In this document: positions 14,324 through 19,762 of the stretch, piece by piece
Position numbering within the stretch: position 1 is the stretch's first letter
How the letters are laid out: each line of letters starts with the position of its first letter
Assembly (NCBI GenBank): GCA_028866975.1
Contig: JAGWHG010000006.1
Location: 1-19,762 of the forward strand
DNA length: 19,762 bases
Source of the DNA: Microcaldota archaeon
GTDB taxonomy: Archaea > Micrarchaeota > Micrarchaeia > Micrarchaeales > CABMGC01
Direction of reading: 5' to 3'
Translations under genes and position numbers: made by a program
The notes under the pieces: model-generated
What the model was told of the DNA's origin: nothing
The model's input: only the letters and a program-made list of their open reading frames with translations
Database searches by the model: none

Positions 14324-16846
14324 ATGCCTAGCGATAAGCACAAAACGCTTGGAAACAATGTAGTGCCCATAAACTACAAGCTGGTTTTCACTCCCGACTT
14401 CAAGAAGTTCAAGACAACTGTTTACGAAGACATCAGCTGCAAGGTCAAAAAGCCCACAAGATCGATAAAGATAAACGCAAAGGAGCTGCAGTTCGTAAGC
14501 GCATCGGTGTTCGCAAACGGCAAGGTGCAGAGGGCCAAGATAAAGCTAGATGAAAAGGAGCAGACAGCCACCTTCACTTTTGCAAGGCCGGTTGGCGGCA
14601 AGATAGAGCTCGCAATGACCTCGATATGCGACAACAACGAGAGGATGTACGGCTTTTATAAGAGCAAGTATTCCCACGGCGGGTCAGACGGCTACATACT
14701 CACCTCCCAGTTCGAGGCCCCGAACGCAAGGGCCGCATTTCCGTGCTTTGACGAGCCGGAGTTCAAGGCGACGTTCGATGTCTCGTTCATAATCGATGAG
14801 AAGTACGATGCGATATCCAACATGCCGATAAAAGAGGAGAGCAAGCTCGAGGATAGGAAGAAGATGGTAAGGTTCGAAAAGAGCGCAAAGATGTCGACAT
14901 ATCTCCTCTACCTCTTCGTCGGCAACTACGAGAGCATAAGCGGCTCGCTTGGCGATCTCAGGCTCAGGGCGATAACGGTGCCGGGCAAGAAGGAGTACGC
15001 AAGGCTCTCGCTGCAGTACGCAAAAAAGCTGCTGGATTGGCAGCAGAAGTACTTCGGCATAAACTTCCCCCTTCCAAAGCTCGATTTCATAGGCATTCCG
15101 GATTTCGCCGCAGGCGCGATGGAGAACTGGGGCGCGATAACATTCCGAGAGCTCCAATTCATGATAACCAAGGACAGCTCTGTGGCGATGAAGCAGCTCG
15201 CATCGGAGACAATCTCTCACGAGATTGTGCACCAGTGGTTCGGGGACCTAGTCACTATGAAGTGGTGGAACGATCTGTGGCTAAATGAGAGCTTTGCCAC
15301 CTTCCTTGCATGCAAGGCGATCGACGAGGTCTTCCCAGAGTGGGATTTTGAGACGCAGTACGTTGACGAAACGCTCGGCTCGGCATTTAGCGCAGATGCG
15401 CTAAAGAGCACGCACCCGATCAGCGTGCATGTGGACGAGCCAGCGCAGATAGACTCGATATTCGATCGGATAAGCTACGAGAAGGGGGGAAGCATGCTCT
15501 ACATGCTTGAGGATTACGTTGGCAAGAAGATATTTCGCAAGGGGCTGCACCACTACCTCTCGACATTTGCATACTCGAATGCGGAAAAAGAGGACCTGTG
15601 GAATTCGATTCAGATAGAGGCAAGAAAGGAGGGAAAGAGGCTGATTGTGCCAAAGCTGATGAACAGCTGGCTCACCAAGGCGGGCCATCCGATAGTAAAC
15701 GTCGAAAAGGCCAAGGGCGGCTTTTTGCTCTCGCAAAAGAGATACACTCTGCTAAAAGACATCGAAGACTCCTGGCCGATACCGATCCATTATCTTACAG
15801 ATCAAGGCGAGGGAATGCTGCTGATGGAAAAGAGATCCCAGTTTGTAAAGAGCACTTCCCAATGGATAAAGCTCAACTACGGCCAGAAGGGGCTCTATAG
15901 GGTGAAGTACGATTCTGGCATACTTAGGGCGATAGGCAGGAGGATCAAGTCGGGCAAATCAGCACCTCTCGATTCGTGGGGCATCGAGAACGACCTTTTC
16001 AGCTTTGTTCGTTCTGGAAGGATCCCTGTCTGGGACTACATCAACTTCGTGGAAGAATACTGCCACGGCGCGCAATACCCTCTCAATTCCAACATCGCAG
16101 GTCATTTGGGCTGGCTCTTTGCAGCAACGTATGGCACAAAGCTCTCCAAGCATGTCAGAAAGGCGCTGATAGGATTCAACAAAGATATGCTAGCAAGACT
16201 TGGATGGACGCAAAAGAAAGGCGAGCGCGAGATCAACACGATACTTCGAGGCGGCATCATAGCAAGCCTTGGGCTCGCCGAGGATCCAGACACAGTCGAA
16301 AAGGCAAAGCAGATGTTCCTCTCCTATACCAAGCGCGGCAAAAAGATAGACCAAAACATAAGAAGCGCAATCTATTCCACAGTGGCATGGAATTTGGGCC
16401 AGAAGAATTTTGACACATTTGCAAGACTCTACAAATCAGAGAAGTTCCCCGAGGAGCAGAGAAGGCTGCTTGGGGTGTGGGGCGGCTTTAAGGATGCCAA
16501 GGTACTCAGGCGCGCACTGGGCATGACCTTCTCAGACGGCGTGAGGCTGCAGGACTCATTCATCTTGCCGATGCGGGTTGCATCAAACCTAAACGGAAAG
16601 GCTCTTGCTTGGCAATGGACCAAAAAGAACTGGCAAAAGCTCATGCGCACATACGACCCTGCGACGCACATGCTCTCGCACTTCCTCGAGAATTTCTCCG
16701 GCATGGATACCATCAGAGAGAAGAATGACATAAAGGGGTTCTTCTCAAGAAAGCAGAACATGAGGCCGGATCTGGTCCAGACGCTTGGCCAGACTCTTGA
16801 AAGGATAGATGCCAACATCCGCTTCAGGGAGAAGAACAAAATCTGA
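14324..16846 (+). CDS. M1 zinc aminopeptidase, tricorn protease interacting factor F2/F3-like
   Basis: The 840-residue enzyme has the M1 plan: an N-terminal beta domain, the exopeptidase motif GAMENWG (264-270), the zinc site H299-E-x2-H303 with third ligand E322 (HEIVHQWFGD ... LWLNESFA), and the catalytic tyrosine Y385 in ISYEKGGSML. A helical C-terminal domain of ERAP1-C type completes it. In Thermoplasma such factors trim the short peptides made by tricorn or the proteasome down to free amino acids in the cytosol; no tricorn gene is in this window. It is somewhat longer than the roughly 780 residues of Thermoplasma factors. ATG 14303 is also in frame, but a TATA-like CTTAAATG at 14291-14298 is only 9 bases before it and 30 before ATG 14324. 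The stop abuts the convergent neighbour's stop. Confidence 0.93.
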   Translation: MPSDKHKTLGNNVVPINYKLVFTPDFKKFKTTVYEDISCKVKKPTRSIKINAKELQFVSASVFANGKVQRAKIKLDEKEQTATFTFARPVGGKIELAMTSICDNNERMYGFYKSKYSHGGSDGYILTSQFEAPNARAAFPCFDEPEFKATFDVSFIIDEKYDAISNMPIKEESKLEDRKKMVRFEKSAKMSTYLLYLFVGNYESISGSLGDLRLRAITVPGKKEYARLSLQYAKKLLDWQQKYFGINFPLPKLDFIGIPDFAAGAMENWGAITFRELQFMITKDSSVAMKQLASETISHEIVHQWFGDLVTMKWWNDLWLNESFATFLACKAIDEVFPEWDFETQYVDETLGSAFSADALKSTHPISVHVDEPAQIDSIFDRISYEKGGSMLYMLEDYVGKKIFRKGLHHYLSTFAYSNAEKEDLWNSIQIEARKEGKRLIVPKLMNSWLTKAGHPIVNVEKAKGGFLLSQKRYTLLKDIEDSWPIPIHYLTDQGEGMLLMEKRSQFVKSTSQWIKLNYGQKGLYRVKYDSGILRAIGRRIKSGKSAPLDSWGIENDLFSFVRSGRIPVWDYINFVEEYCHGAQYPLNSNIAGHLGWLFAATYGTKLSKHVRKALIGFNKDMLARLGWTQKKGEREINTILRGGIIASLGLAEDPDTVEKAKQMFLSYTKRGKKIDQNIRSAIYSTVAWNLGQKNFDTFARLYKSEKFPEEQRRLLGVWGGFKDAKVLRRALGMTFSDGVRLQDSFILPMRVASNLNGKALAWQWTKKNWQKLMRTYDPATHMLSHFLENFSGMDTIREKNDIKGFFSRKQNMRPDLVQTLGQTLERIDANIRFREKNKI

Positions 16847-17737
16847 TCAGAGCACTTTTCCGGATGCAAATATCCTCGGGGCGCTTTCCCTCGTCAGCAG
16901 CAGTTCGTCCCCCTTAACGATCGAAATCTGCTTGTCTAGTTTAAGTACTGCCTCGTTGCCGCTTATCTGCTCGACAACTGCGCTGGCCCTAGAGAAGTTC
17001 GAATCCAGGAAGTATCGCGAGCCAACCGCTGGGGATTCCTTCGAGACCGGACTTATAAAGAGCACGCATTTTACCGTATCTGTTTTGGCGACCTTTTCCC
17101 TTGTGAGCAGGTCCCCTTTCTCTATCTGATCGTGCTCGATGTTCTTTAGGGCAAGCCCGACTCTGGTGCCGACATCCGCCTGCTGCACATCCACGTCCTG
17201 GCTCTGTATCGATTTGACATGGACCACCTTTCCTGAGCTGTGGTAGAGCTCATCGTGCACTTTTACGGTTCCCGAAGTTACGATCCCAAGGGCCACGCAG
17301 CCGATTCCCTTCACCGGAAATGCATGGTCGATATCTACGCGCACGCCCTGGGATTTCGGTGCAGGCTTGTGCGCAAGTATCCTCTCGATAATCTGCTCTT
17401 TTGGCAGGACCTCGAAGTCCTTTATCTTTATCCCTGCAAGAAGGTTGTCTACGCTGTTCTCATCCGTCAAGATGACGTGCCTATCGAGCAGCGAGCAGGC
17501 GACCAAGATTTCGCCAAACAATCTGTCTATGTTGGATGTGCTGAGCAGCACCTGCTGCGAGACAAGCAGCGTCTGTGCCACTGCGTAGAACTTGTCCTCA
17601 ATCGAGCTCGGCGCAAGGCCGACTATCACGTTGTCATCCATTTTGCGGTTGTAGAAGTTTATGCTGCCCTCTGCTCCCCCCTTCCCTATGAATTCTGCAA
17701 GCTTCCTGTCAAGCGGTATGGCAACTACATAGTGCAT
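16847..17737 (-). CDS. aSelBL-like protein: SelB/EF-Tu-related pseudo-GTPase
   Basis: The 296-residue protein aligns in design with SelB/EF-Tu factors. About 130 residues stand in place of the G domain, followed by a domain 2 barrel (KGIGCVALGIVTSGTVKVHD, then VKSIQSQDVDVQQADVGTRV at about 131-200) and a second barrel to the end. The N-terminus MHYVVAIPLDRKLAEFIGKG sits where a P-loop GxxxxGK[ST] should be, but no P-loop, DxxG or NKxD motif is visible. GTP binding is therefore doubtful. This fits the published archaeal SelB-like family (aSelBL), which has degraded G motifs and unknown function. It is not evidence for selenocysteine use. TATA CTATATAA on the minus strand (17771-17778) is about 37 bases upstream. 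The stop directly abuts that of the aminopeptidase gene. Confidence 0.8.
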   Translation of the reverse strand: MHYVVAIPLDRKLAEFIGKGGAEGSINFYNRKMDDNVIVGLAPSSIEDKFYAVAQTLLVSQQVLLSTSNIDRLFGEILVACSLLDRHVILTDENSVDNLLAGIKIKDFEVLPKEQIIERILAHKPAPKSQGVRVDIDHAFPVKGIGCVALGIVTSGTVKVHDELYHSSGKVVHVKSIQSQDVDVQQADVGTRVGLALKNIEHDQIEKGDLLTREKVAKTDTVKCVLFISPVSKESPAVGSRYFLDSNFSRASAVVEQISGNEAVLKLDKQISIVKGDELLLTRESAPRIFASGKVL

Positions 17738-17770
17738 CGGCTCACGTATTGTACAAATTCTGAATCAAGA

Positions 17771-17778
17771 TTATATAG
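17771..17778. promoter_or_regulatory. Shared bidirectional TATA element
   Basis: TTATATAG on the plus strand reads CTATATAA on the minus strand, so one AT-rich element can serve both divergent genes. Its centre is about 32 bases from ATG 17806 and about 37 bases from ATG 17737, and I see no second good TATA in the 68-base spacer. Confidence 0.55.
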
Positions 17779-17805
17779 CCAGAAAACTTAATAGGCATGC
17801 ATTAG

Positions 17806-18243
17806 ATGGAGAGGCAGGGCAATTTCGATTCGTTGATGTTCAACATACCGACAATCCTCAGGCTTAGAAGCGAACTGCGAAAAGAATCTAAAGTCGATAG
17901 GTCAGATGCGGAACTCAAGGTGGTTGCAAAGGCATCTAGGAGGGCCAGCGCGGCAAAGCTGGTTCTCGCCGTAATAGGCCCGGAGTTCATACAGACGCTT
18001 GGCCTGATCAGGTCTAAGGAACGAATGAAGGCATCTGGCATCGCAAAGATCGGCGCGAGCATGGCCTCTGGCGCTCTGATAGGATGCACTGCGCCTGTTG
18101 CCATTACCCAAGTTTACAACGCAATTACGGCAAACTCTGCCCCTCAGCCAGTACTTTCCGATGCGATATTTGCAGGGAGCGTAATCGCGCAGCTTGCAAT
18201 CCATTTCGCAGGCAAGCGGGGCAGAAAGGATACTTTTAAATAA
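17806..18243 (+). CDS. Unrecognised small membrane protein
   Basis: I do not recognise this 145-residue protein. Its N-terminal half is polar and strongly basic (RLRSELRKESKVDRS, KASRRASAAK) with one moderately hydrophobic stretch around residues 52-65. The C-terminal half has two likely membrane segments, ASMASGALIGCTAPVAITQV (about 83-102) and DAIFAGSVIAQLAIHFAG (about 119-136), and a basic end. Both ends would then face the cytoplasm. It is transcribed divergently from the aSelBL-like gene, with ATG 17806 about 32 bases after the shared TATA element. The next gene's TATA box lies inside its last codons. Confidence 0.68.
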   Translation: MERQGNFDSLMFNIPTILRLRSELRKESKVDRSDAELKVVAKASRRASAAKLVLAVIGPEFIQTLGLIRSKERMKASGIAKIGASMASGALIGCTAPVAITQVYNAITANSAPQPVLSDAIFAGSVIAQLAIHFAGKRGRKDTFK

Positions 18244-18244
18244 G
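18233..18244 (+). promoter_or_regulatory. TATA box for the 18270 gene
   Basis: CTTTTAAATAAG overlaps the stop codon region of the upstream gene and is centred about 31 bases before ATG 18270. It indicates separate transcription of this small gene. Confidence 0.55.
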
Positions 18245-18269
18245 CACGCTTCGCTATAAAATCGATTTG

Positions 18270-18503
18270 ATGCCAAAGGATACAACTCTCGATGACCTGC
18301 TCAGAGAAGTGGAGATATCCAATTTCTTCCTTGTCATTTTCGTAGGGCTTATACTGCTTGTGCTTTTGATCGCGCTGGCCACTGTAAATCTGATACCAAA
18401 CATAGTGGTTACGAGCGTAGGGCTCGTTGTGCTAATCTCTTTCCTTATATACCTTGTAGATTTCGTCAAGGTCAGGAAGTTTCGCAGGCTCTATAGGAGG
18501 TAG
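18270..18503 (+). CDS. Small two-helix membrane protein of unknown function
   Basis: This 77-residue protein has an acidic N-terminus (MPKDTTLDDLLREVE). Two long hydrophobic helices follow, about 19-41 (FFLVIFVGLILLVLLIALAT) and about 45-66 (IVVTSVGLVVLISFLIYLV), then a very basic tail (KVRKFRRLYRR). By the positive-inside rule both ends are cytoplasmic. A TTG codon directly before the ATG (18267) is in frame, but ATG 18270 is the natural choice and fits the TATA box CTTTTAAATAAG. I do not recognise a family; the composition resembles small membrane proteins that support larger complexes, but nothing in sequence names a partner. Confidence 0.68.
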   Translation: MPKDTTLDDLLREVEISNFFLVIFVGLILLVLLIALATVNLIPNIVVTSVGLVVLISFLIYLVDFVKVRKFRRLYRR

Positions 18504-18520
18504 AAACGAATCCTAAGGCA

Positions 18521-18531
18521 GACTTATAAAC
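18521..18531 (+). promoter_or_regulatory. TATA promoter core for the 18558 gene
   Basis: GACTTATAAAC is centred about 31 bases before ATG 18558. The identical 11 bases recur at 19638-19648 before another start codon. Confidence 0.62.
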
Positions 18532-18557
18532 TGCGCCAGCAGAGCACCATAGGTTAG

Positions 18558-19139
18558 ATGGCAGTAAGTTCGATGGTGCCCAAGATAGCGTCCATTGCTC
18601 AAAACGAGACACTGAACCAGACATACAGTGCAGCAAAAGGTGCCCTCTATTTTTGCTCCAGCGGGATCTATACGCCCGGAGACTCGATAAAGTGCGGTGC
18701 GACTGCCATAGACATCGGCAGGATCGACAATTTCACCCAGCTCACTATCGGGATTAACGGCACTTTCAGCCAGATAGTGATACCTAGCCTGCAAAAGATC
18801 GGCCAGTTCTGGATAGGGGTTGTAGGATCTCTCCCGGAGAATGTGACCACCATAAGCTCCGCAGGCATAAAGGGGAGCGTGATCCTGACCAGGGTGAACA
18901 TGACCATACTAGAGCAGGTAAACCAGACCGCTCCTAGCATCTCAAATTCCACGGATTTGAGCCATGTTGCATATGCATCCATGGCAGATCCCACTTCGCC
19001 CATTTGGGGAATAGTGCTTGCAGGAGCCATAGGCTTTTCGGTCCTTAGCAACAAGGAGCTACGCTCAGAGGTCTCAGAACTTTTCAGAAAGTCGGGATTG
19101 CGGATAAAGAACGCATTATCAGGGCTTGCAAGAAACTGA
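18558..19139 (+). CDS. Sequon-rich C-terminally anchored surface protein, unrecognised
   Basis: I do not recognise this 193-residue protein. Residues 1-150 carry eight N-x-S/T sequons (NET, NQT, NFT, NGT, NVT, NMT, NQT, NST) and two cysteines 14 residues apart (CSSGIYTPGDSIKC) that could form a disulfide, all signs of an outside domain. A single clear membrane helix near the end (PIWGIVLAGAIGFSVLS, about 148-164) is followed by a charged, basic tail of about 29 residues. There is no N-terminal signal peptide, and the frame cannot be extended because TAG stands directly before the ATG. The likely topology is N-outside, C-inside. TATA ACTTATAAAC lies about 31 bases upstream. The gene converges with the EF-Tu-like barrel gene, stops 3 bases apart. 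Confidence 0.7.
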   Translation: MAVSSMVPKIASIAQNETLNQTYSAAKGALYFCSSGIYTPGDSIKCGATAIDIGRIDNFTQLTIGINGTFSQIVIPSLQKIGQFWIGVVGSLPENVTTISSAGIKGSVILTRVNMTILEQVNQTAPSISNSTDLSHVAYASMADPTSPIWGIVLAGAIGFSVLSNKELRSEVSELFRKSGLRIKNALSGLARN

Positions 19140-19142
19140 TAC

Positions 19143-19484
19143 TTACCTCATTTTGTAGACGTTGCTTCCCGATTCGACCTTGTGCTTTAGCTTTATCCCC
19201 ACAGAGTCCCCCTCGCCGGCAATCTCAACGTCCTCCCGATTTATCTGCATGCTGCTTATCTTCTCTCGGACCGCGCTCTCCTCATCGCCGATCTCTATCA
19301 CATCGCCGACCTTAAGCGGCGCAGAGAGCTTTATTGCAACCACATTTATCTTGTCGAAAAAGTGCTCAACAGTGCCAATGAGCGACTTTGTATGACTCTC
19401 AACGCGCTGCGGCATGCTGCCCTGTTCCCTAGCCTCGTAAGCATCCATTACCTCCATTGCGTTGTCAAGGTCGTCGGGTTTCAT
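19143..19484 (-). CDS. Stand-alone EF-Tu domain 2-like beta-barrel protein
   Basis: The 113-residue protein has a polar, helical-looking N-terminus (about 1-33) and then a barrel with the translation-factor domain 2 pattern: IGTVEHFFDKINVVAIKLSA, PLKVGDVIEI, ISSMQINREDVEIAGEGDSV, GIKLKHKVESGSNVYKM. The order G-x-V, then L-x-V-G-D, then S-M-Q-I, then G-x-x-V-G-I matches domain 2 of EF-Tu/IF2-type GTPases and similar barrels fused to other enzymes. There is no GTPase domain. It may bind RNA or a ribosome-associated partner, but that is inference. Start ATG 19484 is preceded by GTTGAT, and a TATA box TTTAAATA lies about 32 bases upstream, so the leader is very short. It is the second translation-factor-like barrel protein without a working G domain in this window. 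Confidence 0.78.
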   Translation of the reverse strand: MKPDDLDNAMEVMDAYEAREQGSMPQRVESHTKSLIGTVEHFFDKINVVAIKLSAPLKVGDVIEIGDEESAVREKISSMQINREDVEIAGEGDSVGIKLKHKVESGSNVYKMR

Positions 19485-19510
19485 ATCAACATGTAGCCAT
19501 TGAAATCTAT

Positions 19511-19520
19511 CTATTTAAAC
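19511..19520 (-). promoter_or_regulatory. TATA box for the EF-Tu domain 2-like gene
   Basis: On the minus strand this reads GTTTAAATAG, centred about 32 bases before ATG 19484. Between it and the next promoter at 19638 I see no gene. Confidence 0.6.
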
Positions 19521-19637
19521 CTTTCAAGGCGGTTTGACAAAATAGATAATAGTGGGGGAGTTAACTGCTCTAGAAATACTGTTCTGGAATCTCTCAAAAA
19601 CTATTAGCATGCCTCCTGAAAACAAACCTGTAGAAAG

Positions 19638-19648
19638 GACTTATAAAC
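19638..19648 (+). promoter_or_regulatory. TATA promoter core for the partial gene at 19670
   Basis: GACTTATAAAC lies about 27 bases before ATG 19670 and predicts a leaderless message. It is preceded by a purine-rich AGAAAG that could act as a BRE-like element. Confidence 0.62.
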
Positions 19649-19669
19649 CGCCAGGAATTAAATCCTCTC

Positions 19670-19762
19670 ATGAAAGACGACGAGCATCTGGTGAAAATTG
19701 TTAGAGACAGCTATGACAGCCTCTTCCAGTTCGACAAGGACGCATATGTCAGATTGTTCGAG
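19670..19762 (+). CDS. Start of an unrecognised gene, cut by window edge
   Basis: Thirty-one codons from ATG 19670 to the window end are open. The visible product is charged and probably helical (MKDDEHLVKIVRDSYDSLFQ, then FDKDAYVRLFE), with no membrane segment or signal peptide. The promoter core GACTTATAAAC ends about 22 bases before the ATG, which strongly supports a real leaderless gene. The family cannot be named from this fragment. Confidence 0.6.
   Translation, partial: MKDDEHLVKIVRDSYDSLFQFDKDAYVRLFE

Noticed and set aside
14684..15232. 182-codon open frame on the minus strand
   Set aside because: It overlaps the conserved M1 aminopeptidase core, including the start of the zinc site, and its product has no sensible motif.
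16847..17737. Evidence for selenocysteine incorporation
   Set aside because: The protein lacks GTPase motifs, no SECIS-like element or in-frame UGA in a selenoprotein is visible, and the related archaeal family occurs without selenocysteine use.
19569..19588. Imperfect inverted repeat TCTAGAA-N6-TTCTGGA in the spacer
   Set aside because: One mismatch in 7-bp arms, 50-70 bases from either promoter, and no second copy; chance is a sufficient explanation.
1..19762. CRISPR array, tRNA, rRNA, insertion sequence or phage genes
   Set aside because: I looked for regularly spaced repeats, cloverleaf-like segments, conserved rRNA blocks and transposase or integrase motifs and saw none.

Overview
The window is a gene-dense archaeal chromosome segment. 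TATA boxes (TTTAAA, TTATAAA, TTATATA types) lie about 26-34 bases upstream of many start codons, so many mRNAs look leaderless or nearly so. GTG and TTG starts occur, and genes overlap or abut. Several families are typically archaeal: a tricorn-factor M1 aminopeptidase, an aSelBL-like pseudo-GTPase, and CARDB/S-layer-like surface proteins rich in N-x-S/T sequons. Small membrane proteins and compact spacing would suit a small-genome (DPANN/Micrarchaeota-like) or Thermoplasma-associated archaeon, but no rRNA is present and the lineage call is an inference. I see no tRNA, rRNA, CRISPR array, insertion sequence or transposase. No gene-free stretch exceeds 300 bases; the longest is 19485-19669, which holds two promoters.

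Left part (1-2727): on the minus strand, a radical SAM protein is followed 9 bases later by a NodU/TobZ-type carbamoyltransferase cut by the window edge. Divergent from them is an unrecognised protein with two membrane segments.

Transporter block (2811-9408, plus strand): a fused two-domain NitT/TauT-type permease overlaps its ATPase, with no substrate-binding protein nearby. Next comes a self-contained operon: PadR-like regulator, DrrA-like ATPase, ABC-2 permease, and a large sequon-rich surface protein with a signal peptide and C-terminal anchor. Between its TATA box and first gene lie two near-identical 18-bp palindromes exactly 20 bases apart, probably the regulator's own operators.

Middle (9410-14276): a ferritin-like/VIT1 iron transporter fusion on the minus strand runs divergently from a plus-strand set. 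That set is a phospholipase-D-like protein carrying a membrane hairpin, then two tandem GT-C (family 39-like) membrane glycosyltransferases that differ at both conserved acidic pairs.

Right part (14324-19762): a tricorn-interacting-factor M1 aminopeptidase converges on the aSelBL-like gene with no spacer. Three small unrecognised membrane or surface proteins follow, each with its own TATA box, then a stand-alone EF-Tu domain 2-like barrel on the minus strand and the start of an unknown gene.

Together the genes emphasise envelope work (glycan modification, glycosyl transfer, anchored glycoproteins, efflux, anion uptake), with peptide turnover, iron handling and two translation-factor-like barrel proteins. 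Starts were chosen mainly from TATA-to-start spacing or Shine-Dalgarno position and sometimes differ from the longest possible frame.
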